Positions 8,556 to 17,566 of a stretch of 64,000 bases of DNA are shown here, piece after piece. Position 1 is the stretch's first letter. Each line of letters opens with the position of its first letter. Position numbers and translations under genes: made by a program. The DNA is from Elusimicrobiota bacterium. Its GTDB lineage: Bacteria; Elusimicrobiota; Elusimicrobia; FEN-1173. The notes under the pieces were generated by a model. That model did no database searches. It was not told where the DNA came from and saw nothing but the letters and a program-made list of their open reading frames with translations. The stretch covers positions 1 to 64,000 of the forward strand of contig JADKCG010000012.1 in NCBI GenBank assembly GCA_016714745.1. Direction: 5' to 3'.

Positions 8556-9092
8556 GTGCAATTTCTTAAAGGAGAAGATCGTGACGGGAGCCATCGATGG
8601 TTAAGTGTGGCCGACAAGAAGACCATTGAAGATATGGTTCCAGGCAGTGTGATCATTATCGAAGAAACTTCTTTGGATGACCGGGACGCAAATGCCGATC
8701 CTGAAAAGCGGAAGGCCATGGCTATGGAACTGGCGGGGGTTGAGCCAAACACGTTGTTTGTCCTTGACGAACCTGTTCCCACCGACAGTCCCCCCTCAGC
8801 CCTTGGTGAAATGGGGAATCTGCTCCCCGGCGTGAAGGGGAATTCTGTCGAAACTGAGGAAGGTCTAATTCCTCTTTGGGGGTGGGACCCCCATCGCACG
8901 CTGACCGAGGGTAACATAGAAAACGGCGACTGGAAGCCGTTGTTGCATGACCCCAACAACAAAGGATATGTGTTCGTGGTTAATGTGGAAGAGAATACCT
9001 ATCAGGCCATTCCTCGCCGCCAGGTTTCCGATCAAACCAAAGATCTCTTCAGCCAAGGGATGGACTTTATTAAGCTAAAATGGAAAAGTTAG
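8556..9092 (+). CDS. P1 fragment 3: linker before the HIT-like domain
   Basis: These 178 codons continue P1 after the 8520 frame break ('VQFLKGEDRDGSHRWLSV'). The sequence is acidic and includes 'PLWGWDPHRTLTEGNIENGD' and 'GYVFVVNVEENTYQAIPRR'. I recognise no family. It ends at an isolated in-frame TAG (9090-9092). The same frame stays open afterwards (9093-9206) with protein-like sequence 'HEEKFVKIEEEKNPFVNFVV' leading into fragment 4, so the stop looks like a point lesion or base-call error rather than a natural end. GTG at 8556 has no ribosome-binding site. Confidence 0.5.
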   Translation: MQFLKGEDRDGSHRWLSVADKKTIEDMVPGSVIIIEETSLDDRDANADPEKRKAMAMELAGVEPNTLFVLDEPVPTDSPPSALGEMGNLLPGVKGNSVETEEGLIPLWGWDPHRTLTEGNIENGDWKPLLHDPNNKGYVFVVNVEENTYQAIPRRQVSDQTKDLFSQGMDFIKLKWKS

Positions 9093-9206
9093 CACGAGGA
9101 AAAATTCGTAAAGATTGAAGAGGAAAAAAACCCTTTCGTCAATTTTGTTGTCTATTTTAAAGATGGGGGACATGAAATTCACAAAGGAGATGTCCCGGAT
9201 GAAATC

Positions 9207-10751
9207 ATGAATAATCCCGATCTCGTATTGATGATCATCCAAAACACCAAACGGGCATCGCGACCGGGCGCAGATGTGAAAAAGGTGTCCAAAGTTGCCG
9301 CTGAGAAAAACCCTGAAATGTATAAGTTGACACCGAATTTTATTAAGACCCAAATGCCAATGGAAATGTTTTTGGAATGGGTGTCCAAGGGGAAAAGATT
9401 ATTCATTATGACAATCAATCCCTTTCCCTATTTTCCTAATCACATAGACAGAGAGCCAAAAGATGATGTTGACCACGTTATGCTCTCCCGTGGGGATAAA
9501 CACGTGTCCCAATCCGAACTGGGCTCGATCGAATTTATAACAGATGCTTTCGAGGCAATGGACACATTGAATTCATCCCCTAGCATGGGAAATAAAATCC
9601 CTTTTCATCTTGGAATGAATGGGTGGTATTATGCCAAGGATTTTAAGGCGGGCGCTTCTCAAAATCAGGCTCATGCCCACTTGCTCCGCGAACGTTTTCC
9701 TGTGGAGCATGCGCCTGTCACGGTCATCGAGGAAATAAACGGTGTCAAAATAGGACATTTGGCCGATCCTGAAAATGGTCCTGGCTTGGTTCTGGAAGCG
9801 AACCGGGACAATTTAAGTTCTTTGATTCAAAAGACGCATGCGGCGCTTAGCCTCATTACTGCGAAAGGGGACTCATTTAACATCCTCGCGTTTCCCGTGG
9901 GAGAGGGTTACCGTGTCGTCATTGCCGATAAGGTCGTTGGTGTGCCAACAAACAATTGGTTCCAGAACGAATTCGCATTTACCGAGTCTTGTGGTCGAGC
10001 CATCATTGCTGACGACCCTCGGAAGGTATTCAAATTCACCGATGCACAAACAAATGAGTTTAAAGCAATTGACCAAGATAACAAATCCGCGATGGTTCAG
10101 TGGGTTAAAGATGAGAACGAAAAGGGGAACTTAACTATTAACCCCGAATTATTCAATAAGGCACTTGCCGATATCGTAAGCGTCTCCGCTCCTCCCGAAG
10201 AGATCGAAGCTCTTGCCCGACAACTTGTTAATAATACCGACACCCGGGCGCCGCCAGGCGACAGCACGGGGAAGAGTTCCCTTGGCGAAATATATGGTGG
10301 CAACAATCAAACGAGCGGGATGCCTATTATATTGGCTTTTCTTAATATCCCCTTAATCAGCCAAACGATAGGTGTTTTGGACCCATCTGTTGCTGTCCAG
10401 TGCATCGCCGCTGTTCCCTGGATGTTGATCCTCGGCGTGCTTGGGGGTGTCGTTTTGGTCGCAATTATGGAGGGATTCCTTCTTTCCTTGTTTTTCTGGA
10501 AAAAAACAATAAAATTAGATGAGCAAGAAGGGATCGACTATTTGTTAGGGTCGGGGTTGGCGCACAGGACAATGGCAAAAATCCTTTTTGTGATTGCCCG
10601 CAACAGCGAAAGCCAGGAAGTCGCTCGGATCGCTGTGCGTCATTTGGTCGCCCCCTGGAGAAATTTTGGATTTGAAACGGATTGGAACGATTTAATAAGT
10701 GCATTCAAAGGGAAAAATGGACTGCCTTGGCCAATGAAGTTCGGGATTTAG
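9207..10751 (+). CDS. P1 fragment 4: GalT/Ap4A-phosphorylase (HIT superfamily)-like domain and membrane segments
   Basis: This is a 514-codon frame. The first half matches the GalT / Ap4A phosphorylase / GDP-L-galactose phosphorylase (DUF4922-like) branch of the HIT superfamily: 'TINPFPYFPNHIDREP' with downstream 'HVSQ', then 'FHLGMNGWYY' and 'AGASQNQAHAHLL' with the H-A-H active-site motif, then 'RFPVEHAPV'. Such enzymes transfer a nucleotidyl group to or from phosphate through a histidine intermediate. Two strongly hydrophobic stretches follow near 10320-10500 ('PWMLILGVLGGVVLVAIM'). The frame is lost in AAA (10707-10709); adding one A joins it to fragment 5 ('SAFKREKWTALANEV'). This stretch looks richer in A/T than its neighbours. 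Confidence 0.65.
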   Translation: MNNPDLVLMIIQNTKRASRPGADVKKVSKVAAEKNPEMYKLTPNFIKTQMPMEMFLEWVSKGKRLFIMTINPFPYFPNHIDREPKDDVDHVMLSRGDKHVSQSELGSIEFITDAFEAMDTLNSSPSMGNKIPFHLGMNGWYYAKDFKAGASQNQAHAHLLRERFPVEHAPVTVIEEINGVKIGHLADPENGPGLVLEANRDNLSSLIQKTHAALSLITAKGDSFNILAFPVGEGYRVVIADKVVGVPTNNWFQNEFAFTESCGRAIIADDPRKVFKFTDAQTNEFKAIDQDNKSAMVQWVKDENEKGNLTINPELFNKALADIVSVSAPPEEIEALARQLVNNTDTRAPPGDSTGKSSLGEIYGGNNQTSGMPIILAFLNIPLISQTIGVLDPSVAVQCIAAVPWMLILGVLGGVVLVAIMEGFLLSLFFWKKTIKLDEQEGIDYLLGSGLAHRTMAKILFVIARNSESQEVARIAVRHLVAPWRNFGFETDWNDLISAFKGKNGLPWPMKFGI

Positions 10752-11650
10752 AAAAATACAACATCGCCCCCGATTGGATACCAGACCTTGCTGAAAATGA
10801 TGCCGATAAAATGGGCGCCGTTATTATGGGCCGAAAAAGAGATTTGGCCACGGCACAAAAGAGTGGTCTCAGATTTCTTCAAGAGACTTTTCCGTCAGTG
10901 ATTTCGCTTCAAGTGGAGAGCGTGGGGTTCCCTGGGTTAGACCATTTAAATAATGTCGGAATCGATTTGAAAAATGAAAAATATGCGTACGAGTTTGGCC
11001 GTTTTCTTCAATATTTTTTCAGGGATAAAGTGAGTCGGGAGGGAGACTCTTTCCCCACAGGGACGCAGATGCTGGAACGGTTAATGGCCTCCTCAGACGT
11101 TTCGGAGGCCGGATCTCTGACTGCCGCCATTTCGGGCATTGGAGAAAAAATCCCCGTTCAATTGGAAGTCTGCACGATAGAAGATGTGCCCGTCATCGCA
11201 GAAACGCTCGCATTGATGAAAACGGTCAACGCCGACCAGGAAAAGAAAATATATCTTCTGTTATCAGGTGCTGACAAAGAAACCATTGAGGCTCTCCAAG
11301 CGGCGGCAAGAGGGATTGCTCATGTGGGTGTGGCTGAAACACCCGTGGGGGTGAAAGGTTCAGAATCTGATGTCTGGGGCTTAAACCAAAATATTTTAAA
11401 TTCCGAGTTTATTCGACTTCAAACCGAATTAGGTCTATCTAACAAGAATATTGCGTTAGCCGTTAGCCTTTCCGACCGCATCGCCTTCACCCAAAAGGAC
11501 CTAAACGCGCCAAATGCTTCTGAGCTCGACGCGGCTCTGCGGGAAGCTCTTCGACGATTTATTCTTTCTCTCCCGCTACGCCCGTTCCACTTTAACACCA
11601 TGTTAAAGATCATCAGCAAGGCCCGCGAAGCCATCGCCCAAAGCGCCTGA
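10682..11650 (+). CDS. P1 fragment 5: C-terminal region, unknown function
   Basis: The real coding part starts near 10709, where the frame switches from fragment 4; the ORF start at 10682 lies in the overlap. The protein reads 'EKWTALANEVRDLEKYNIAP' and later 'QLEVCTIEDVPVIAETLALM', 'KKIYLLLSGADKETIEALQ' and 'ASELDAALREALRRFI'. The region looks like alternating helices and strands and has no recognisable catalytic motif. It ends at 11650, only 12 bp before the next shared-design promoter, so no separate terminator is evident. Confidence 0.55.
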   Translation: MERFNKCIQREKWTALANEVRDLEKYNIAPDWIPDLAENDADKMGAVIMGRKRDLATAQKSGLRFLQETFPSVISLQVESVGFPGLDHLNNVGIDLKNEKYAYEFGRFLQYFFRDKVSREGDSFPTGTQMLERLMASSDVSEAGSLTAAISGIGEKIPVQLEVCTIEDVPVIAETLALMKTVNADQEKKIYLLLSGADKETIEALQAAARGIAHVGVAETPVGVKGSESDVWGLNQNILNSEFIRLQTELGLSNKNIALAVSLSDRIAFTQKDLNAPNASELDAALREALRRFILSLPLRPFHFNTMLKIISKAREAIAQSA

Positions 11651-11662
11651 TCGGATCCCTTC

Positions 11663-11723
11663 GTTACAAAATCGTTACAACTTCTTAAGGGGATCTTCTG
11701 GGATTGTGGGGTATAGTGATTCT
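11663..11723 (+). promoter_or_regulatory. Shared-design promoter of P2, predicted leaderless start
   Basis: GTTACA (11663-11668), GTTACA (11674-11679) and TTAAGG (11685-11690) are spaced 11 bp apart. The -10 box TATAGT (11712-11717) starts 38 bp after the second hexamer. No -35 consensus exists at the normal spacing (the site reads GGGATC), which points to an activator. The GTG codon at 11724 sits exactly where transcription should begin. Confidence 0.7.
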
Positions 11724-14447
11724 GTGAAAATAGATCTCCCTGCTGTCAGGTCCTATTCAAGGATCTTCGTGGCCGTTGTTTTTATCGGCACCCAATGTTT
11801 ATGGGCCGGGAGGGCGGAGCAAAAATTTTGGACAGACCGGCGGAGTGCTACCCAACGTCCATTATCAACCTCCGCTCCTCTCACCACAGGACTCCCTTCT
11901 CCCACTGTTTTCTTTCCCAACATCCCCCAAATGAGCCCGCGGTCGGTCCCTCGGGCATTTTTCAAAGAGCATGCGGATCTGGTGACTTCATTGTCATTGA
12001 GTCACGGCCGCATTCAAAATGTATTCCCCAGCGGAAAGTTCGCTCCGCACAGGCCGGTGGTGATTCACATTCAAGATGTTCACGGGAACTTTGAGGCTCA
12101 GTGGAATATTCGGCAAACAGTGCAAGCACTGATCGATCGGAACGTCGTGGGACTCGTTGCTCTGGAAGGCGCTTTTGGCACCATCGATCTCTCCCGTTAT
12201 CGCGCGTTTCCCAACCATGAGACCATTGGCGACGTCGCGGATTATCTCCTTAAAAAAAATAAGATATCAGGGCCTGTCCATGCAGGGTTCACCAGTGTTC
12301 ACCCCATTCCTCCATTCGTTGGAATCGATGATCCTCGTCATTATCGTTCGAATGTTGAAGCGTACAGGGCGTCCGCGATTCATGTGAAAAGCTATAAGTC
12401 TATTCTGGCGAAAATAAAGGCCGATGTGGATCAGCGAAAAAGCCTTGTCTACAATGCCGCGCTTTATGAATTCGATCGCCAAATGGAATCTTACCGGGGA
12501 GGATCGCTTCCTCTTAAAAGGTACGTCACGATTTTATCCGGAAACGTCTCGGAAAAATACATTTCTAAATCGGTGCAAAACTTTATTGAAGTTCTGCAAA
12601 GGGAGAAGGATTTAGATTTAAAGCAAGTGGAGGAGGATCGAACCCGCCTGATGGCCGAGCTCCCGCAAAAGCTTGGCCATCGCCAGATAGGAGAATTGGT
12701 TCAGTCTGGGGAGGCTTACCGAACGGGCCAAATGAATGTGGGGGAATTTTATCGGTTCTTCCGCACCTTCTGTGAATCAAACGGTGTCCCCATTAACACA
12801 TATCCCGCCCTGGCGTCTTATGTGAATTATGCGCTTCAAACGAACGAGATTGATGCCGACACCTTGTTCAATGACCTGATAGCACTTGAAAAATTCATTT
12901 ACGAACAGAGGGCAAAATCAGACGAGGAAAAGAGTATGGTGGCTGAATCCAAACGAGTGGACTTGGCCGGGAAACTTATTAATTTTTCTTTAACGCCGAA
13001 AGAGTGGATGGAATACACTGTCCTTCAAGATTCCGGGAAATCGCTTGAAAGTGGGGTTTTGGACCTCTCTTCTTTTGAGGATTTTTATAAAGAAGCCCAC
13101 GCACGTGACCTGGCCATGTCGGATAATCTTCAGATTGAAATGGAAAGAAATAAAACAGACGTGGCGGTATTAATCACGGGGGGGCACCATTCTCCAGGCA
13201 TAACAAAACGGTTAACCAAAGCGGGCATGCATGTGGTGAGGTTTATCCCAAAAATCGACAAGATTGATTCAGCTCAGAATGACGACTCTCTCCGATATTT
13301 TACGCGAGACCAATCTCCCCTTGAAAATTTGTTCGGAGGCGATCGCTTGTTCCTGGCCGCTCCTCCGGCTTCCCTTTCAGTTCTTGAAGGGGAGGCACGG
13401 ATCGCCGTTGTTGGTATTGAAGAAATCAAAAATGGCCCAGTCCCATTGGTGGACGCGCAAACACTGTCGAATATTTTGGGAGACCAAGCGGTTCAAGTGG
13501 AAACTATTGATGTCGTCCCTACGATCGCGGATGTGTCTTTCTCTGGGATGACATACCGGATTCATCGTCCCAAAAAAGGAGTGTTGGAAATTGAAACCCA
13601 AGACTCCATAACGGATATGTCGTCCGCGTCTCAAAGGTTCTATTCCCGGATTCGACGCTCTTCTGCGCGGGACAAAGGAAATGTTCCCAATCGAGGTCCT
13701 AAACCTGCCGCTGAAACAGAATTGGATCAAATAAAAAAAATGAGCGGCGTCTATCGAATCCTAAACACTGTTTCCCAACAAATTAAAGGGGGGAATGAAG
13801 ATGAACGTGCGTCCATCGCTCGGGGGGTGGCGCAGGAAATGGGTTCAATCCCAAACGTTCCACCGGACCTCTTAGGCGCCCTGGCCGAAGGCCTAAAACC
13901 CGCTCGTGGGGACACCCTCCGAAACCTGTCAAATGCTCTTATTCAGGGATTGGGAAAAACGAAATCCCCTGCACCGGACCTGATTGGCAAGACGATCGAG
14001 CTTATTCGATCAACAGATGAATCAGAGCTCATGTATATGTCCCACGGTTTATGGGAAGGAGTTCAAAAGGCCAAATTCGTTTCACCAGACATTTTGATGG
14101 CCATGGGGGAACGACTTAGAACCCTCGAAGGGGAAAATTTAATCGCAAAAAATTTTTTAGATAGAGCGATCTCTTTAGGAGTGATGAAAACAAAGGGTCC
14201 TTCGCTTGCATTAGATCAAATAGAGTGGGTCGAAAAGCAAAACTCTGTGTCCTCAGAAGAGTTGTCTGCTGTCGTCAGTAAATTCAAATCAGAGAAAAAC
14301 GATTCACTGGAAGATTTAACCCGGTTGTGGGTTCCCAGAGTCTGCCGCCTGTTTTTCGCCCCATCCGAATCCATTGTTTTGATTGAGGAAAAAGTGAGCC
14401 AAGGGATCGGGCGGCTCCCCAGGTTTCATGAGACGACCTATTTTTAA
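11724..14447 (+). CDS. P2 fragment 1: signal peptide, ChaN/Tiki-like domain, helical repeats
   Basis: The GTG at 11724 (preferred to 11706, which lies inside the promoter) gives about 907 residues. A signal peptide ('IFVAVVFIGTQCLWA') is followed by 'EQKFWTDRR', then the ChaN/Tiki-like domain: 'HIQDVHGNFEAQWNI' (near residue 114), 'VALEGAFGTIDLSRYRAFP', 'GIDDPRHYRSNVEAYR', 'HARDLAMSDNLQIEM' and 'LITGGHHSPGITKRL'. After residue about 700 come roughly three 38-residue helical units, each starting '[AS]PD[LI]L' or 'PPDLL' (nucleotides about 13860-14220), suggesting a HEAT/ARM-like scaffold. The TAA overlaps the next ATG (TAATG). Adding one T to the T5 run (14441-14445) would instead fuse it to fragment 2. 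Confidence 0.75.
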   Translation: MKIDLPAVRSYSRIFVAVVFIGTQCLWAGRAEQKFWTDRRSATQRPLSTSAPLTTGLPSPTVFFPNIPQMSPRSVPRAFFKEHADLVTSLSLSHGRIQNVFPSGKFAPHRPVVIHIQDVHGNFEAQWNIRQTVQALIDRNVVGLVALEGAFGTIDLSRYRAFPNHETIGDVADYLLKKNKISGPVHAGFTSVHPIPPFVGIDDPRHYRSNVEAYRASAIHVKSYKSILAKIKADVDQRKSLVYNAALYEFDRQMESYRGGSLPLKRYVTILSGNVSEKYISKSVQNFIEVLQREKDLDLKQVEEDRTRLMAELPQKLGHRQIGELVQSGEAYRTGQMNVGEFYRFFRTFCESNGVPINTYPALASYVNYALQTNEIDADTLFNDLIALEKFIYEQRAKSDEEKSMVAESKRVDLAGKLINFSLTPKEWMEYTVLQDSGKSLESGVLDLSSFEDFYKEAHARDLAMSDNLQIEMERNKTDVAVLITGGHHSPGITKRLTKAGMHVVRFIPKIDKIDSAQNDDSLRYFTRDQSPLENLFGGDRLFLAAPPASLSVLEGEARIAVVGIEEIKNGPVPLVDAQTLSNILGDQAVQVETIDVVPTIADVSFSGMTYRIHRPKKGVLEIETQDSITDMSSASQRFYSRIRRSSARDKGNVPNRGPKPAAETELDQIKKMSGVYRILNTVSQQIKGGNEDERASIARGVAQEMGSIPNVPPDLLGALAEGLKPARGDTLRNLSNALIQGLGKTKSPAPDLIGKTIELIRSTDESELMYMSHGLWEGVQKAKFVSPDILMAMGERLRTLEGENLIAKNFLDRAISLGVMKTKGPSLALDQIEWVEKQNSVSSEELSAVVSKFKSEKNDSLEDLTRLWVPRVCRLFFAPSESIVLIEEKVSQGIGRLPRFHETTYF

Positions 14448-17437
14448 TGGCGGCGTCCCGCGGGCCGGAATTTCTGAAAGCGTCTATAAACGGATATGCG
14501 AAAGCCCTGACCATAGCGGGGAATCAGCCGTTGGATCGTCGCTATGACGTCAGTCGTCAAATGGAGCAGTGGGTAATGGCAGGCCATCTTTTGACCCAAA
14601 GCGCTTGGGACGCCTGGGGCGATGTTCGGCGGCTAAACTTATTGGCCCCCTACGTGACGCCGGATGAATACGAGGTTTTGTCTGACGAACCGCTTGGAAC
14701 AGGGAAAGAACATCGCTGGCAACTTTTGAACGCCGCTATCGATGAGGGGAAGCTGGTTTGGGACGAAAAGTTTAAAGAATTGTTTTTGGAAGGAGTGGAA
14801 CAGGTCGGCGCTCCGGCCATGCACCGTTTCGTTGGACGAGAGCGTTCCCCGAAGGTTTTGGCGGGGGAAGACTACGAATCCTTTGGGGGTTCTGTCAAAA
14901 CGTTCATGGATTCTTTGAACGCGCAACAACGAGACCTATTCATCAAGCGGGTTTTAGTTGAGGTTCCCATGGATAAAAGTGTTGACGAAAATAACAGCAA
15001 TGGGCGGGCTCAATTTTTTCAATTGATCCGAGACCTAAATAGAATAGGGCCTAAATGGCGATCGGTTTTGGGTGACGAAAGATCTCCGGATGCTGTGGTG
15101 GACACTCTTCAAGACCAACTTTTTCGAAAAGAAGGAGCCTTCCAGAGCTGGAGCCAATTCAAACGGGTTAGGGGTCTTCTTCTGTTTCGTAAACACCGCA
15201 ACTTATTGTCAGCGATCGCGTCGTTAGATGACGGGACAGAGGAGGGGCGGCGGATTGATCAATACCTTTCCGCTTTAATTTTACACCCGGGTTCGTCGGA
15301 TTTTAAAGCCGTAGAAGAATTTGTGGCGGCGCTGAAAGATAATAATCCATCTTTTTTTGATCGGGAGGATATCAATGCGGATGTTTTGCACGATAAACTT
15401 AAGCCGAGTCGGTATTTCCAGTTTCTTCGCATCGATCTGACGCCCCAACGTCTTGCGCGAGGACTAATTTTTGGACTTTTGGATAAGATTCAAACATTTC
15501 AGCCCCACTCTTTGGAATACTACCCTTCTTTGGGGTTCTCTTTGGAACTCAATCAGATGAATGGTAAAGATCTTGTGGTGTTTCTGCTCGGGCAGAAAGA
15601 GGTGGACAAGGAATCGCTAAAACGCGGGCTCTTGACTGTTTTGGGAAATAGGAAAGAGGCGCTTCGTCTTTCTGGACCATGGGATGAAATGACAGAAAGC
15701 CGTGTGAGAAGTTTTTCGGGGGCGATCCAGAATGCGATGGATTGGGTGAACCGGGGGATGAAAGGAACGGCCCCTAAAATATTTAGTCATACCGCTGTCT
15801 CGAAACTTGTGTCTCTGGAAAGCCTTACGGCCGCTGGCCTGAAATGGAATTGCGAGCGGTATCGATTGCGTATACTCCCGAAATCGGATCCCTTGGCTTC
15901 TCTGACGGGAAACGCAACTCTTAAATGTAATAGATTTGGGACAGGAAAGAACGGACTTTTCGTTCTGCATCCTCTCGATGCGATATTTATATTGAGCAAG
16001 GAGATCGAGGGTGTCGATGGTCTCCCCCAGGAGCGTATTTTAACGGCAAGCCTCGTTACCTTAGACCGGGGTGTCCCAACCAATGTCGCGGAGGACAGCC
16101 ATCTCTTGCTTCAAAGGAAAGAACTGTCCCTTTCGGCTCGGGACCTCTTCGGGGAAGATTTTTTAGAAAAGATTTCACTGAAGAGTTATGTGGGAGTGAA
16201 CAATGTGGAGGCGGCGCCGTCTGTGTTTTTCAATGGAGAAGAGTCTGGTTTTGAGAAATTGATTGAGGAGGGATACCGACAATTTTTTAATGACTATCTG
16301 CGTCACCATCCTCTGACCCCGGGAGGGCGCCCAATGGACCGAGAGCAAGTCCCTGTCGGTGTGGCCAACTCCGATTTCCTATTTCACCTAAAGAAAGCGG
16401 GGAACTTGTTTTATCGACAAGCCTATAATTCGTATTCGGATATGATTGGCGAGTCCGTCGGTCTTCTCTTGTTGGATGGGAGGAACACCTCTTCTTCCCC
16501 GTTGTCCCCCATGGAACAGGAGGTTTTTGTTCGGCCTCTTCTCGCGGAGGACATAGTGGAAGTGTCTTACTTGGAAAACGTCGCGTTCAAGCCGGTTCAT
16601 AAAGATTTTGCCGAAGTTCAAAACGAAATGATCGCGGCCCTATTAAATGAGGCTGTCCAAGGGAGAGACCGGGAATTCCTTGGGTTGGGACTTTTTCATC
16701 GGGGCCGTTTGGCGGGATATGTCCTTGCTTATGCCGGGGTGTCCCCCGGGCGGGACGGGGAAGAAATTCTGGTTTCCGATTTCGCGGTCTTGCCGAACAC
16801 GCGCGGAATCACGGAATCCGACGTTCTTATCGACCCCTTTCTGGAACGGGTCCAAAATCATGCGCGATACCGGGCTTCGAATGGAAAAGAGACTTTCCTG
16901 GTGATCGATGCGAATTCCGCCGAGGAGGGATTATTCCAACGATTCCAACTTTCCCCAAAAAAAGCGTTCAGCATGAGTCTCTTGGAAATACAAGCCTGGG
17001 AGCATGAGCGCGATGTCTGGATGGAACAGTGGGGGTTGTCGTTCCTGAAGGAAGGGGGCAGTGTCTCTGATAGGGCCGCCATTCGAATAAAAGTCACCCC
17101 CACCGAATCCCGTCCAGGTCTCCCGAAGGGGATTCCAGGCCAAGATTCGGCCGGCTCTATTTTTGATCCGCTTTTACAAGCGGGGGCTCAACGTCTCACC
17201 CAATTACGCTGGGCATCGGCGGCCTACGTTTTGGACCAAGTCCGTCGAGCGTGGAATTTTATGGGGGGCCCTTATGTTGAGGTCGCTCTGGGGGCTGTGT
17301 CCGTGGCTCACTGGCTCGTCCCCCTTTGGAAGGGCCCTCAAACTCCCATTGACCCCATGATCGACGGGACTCGCCCAGGGCCCATCGACTTTCAAAATAG
17401 ACTCAAGGTTGTTAAAAGCCTAGCCACCGGAGCCTAA
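14447..17437 (+). CDS. P2 fragment 2: large protein with a GNAT-like domain
   Basis: This is a 996-codon frame, either fused to fragment 1 by a one-base correction or translated by TAATG coupling. The first 650 residues are unrecognised. Near nucleotide 15890 is 'LTGNATLKCNRFGTGKN', a Cys-containing motif. From about 16500 the sequence looks like a GNAT acetyltransferase fold: 'VFVRPLLAEDIVEVSYL', 'GRLAGYVLAYAGVSPG', 'EILVSDFAVLPNTRGI', then 'ETFLVIDANSAEEGLFQRF'. The expected acetyl-CoA loop (Q/RxxGxG/A) is not clear, so activity is uncertain. A hydrophobic stretch lies near the C-terminus ('EVALGAVSVAHWLVPLW'). Confidence 0.65.
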   Translation: MAASRGPEFLKASINGYAKALTIAGNQPLDRRYDVSRQMEQWVMAGHLLTQSAWDAWGDVRRLNLLAPYVTPDEYEVLSDEPLGTGKEHRWQLLNAAIDEGKLVWDEKFKELFLEGVEQVGAPAMHRFVGRERSPKVLAGEDYESFGGSVKTFMDSLNAQQRDLFIKRVLVEVPMDKSVDENNSNGRAQFFQLIRDLNRIGPKWRSVLGDERSPDAVVDTLQDQLFRKEGAFQSWSQFKRVRGLLLFRKHRNLLSAIASLDDGTEEGRRIDQYLSALILHPGSSDFKAVEEFVAALKDNNPSFFDREDINADVLHDKLKPSRYFQFLRIDLTPQRLARGLIFGLLDKIQTFQPHSLEYYPSLGFSLELNQMNGKDLVVFLLGQKEVDKESLKRGLLTVLGNRKEALRLSGPWDEMTESRVRSFSGAIQNAMDWVNRGMKGTAPKIFSHTAVSKLVSLESLTAAGLKWNCERYRLRILPKSDPLASLTGNATLKCNRFGTGKNGLFVLHPLDAIFILSKEIEGVDGLPQERILTASLVTLDRGVPTNVAEDSHLLLQRKELSLSARDLFGEDFLEKISLKSYVGVNNVEAAPSVFFNGEESGFEKLIEEGYRQFFNDYLRHHPLTPGGRPMDREQVPVGVANSDFLFHLKKAGNLFYRQAYNSYSDMIGESVGLLLLDGRNTSSSPLSPMEQEVFVRPLLAEDIVEVSYLENVAFKPVHKDFAEVQNEMIAALLNEAVQGRDREFLGLGLFHRGRLAGYVLAYAGVSPGRDGEEILVSDFAVLPNTRGITESDVLIDPFLERVQNHARYRASNGKETFLVIDANSAEEGLFQRFQLSPKKAFSMSLLEIQAWEHERDVWMEQWGLSFLKEGGSVSDRAAIRIKVTPTESRPGLPKGIPGQDSAGSIFDPLLQAGAQRLTQLRWASAAYVLDQVRRAWNFMGGPYVEVALGAVSVAHWLVPLWKGPQTPIDPMIDGTRPGPIDFQNRLKVVKSLATGA

Positions 17438-17482
17438 CGGATACAATTTACCGTTGATCACATTTCAATCGAAAGGACGCGT

Positions 17483-17512
17483 TTGATTTTTTGTGCGGTT
17501 TAGTTTTATGAT
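17483..17512 (+). promoter_or_regulatory. Probable sigma-70-type promoter of P3
   Basis: TTGATT (17483-17488), an 18-bp spacer and TATGAT (17507-17512) predict transcription from about 17519 and a leader of roughly 47 bases. P3 is the only member of the array without the TTACA-type direct repeats. Confidence 0.5.
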
Positions 17513-17566
17513 GTGAGCCTCAATTCAGACGGATTATTTACCAAAATAAATTTTTCCGGGATTCCC

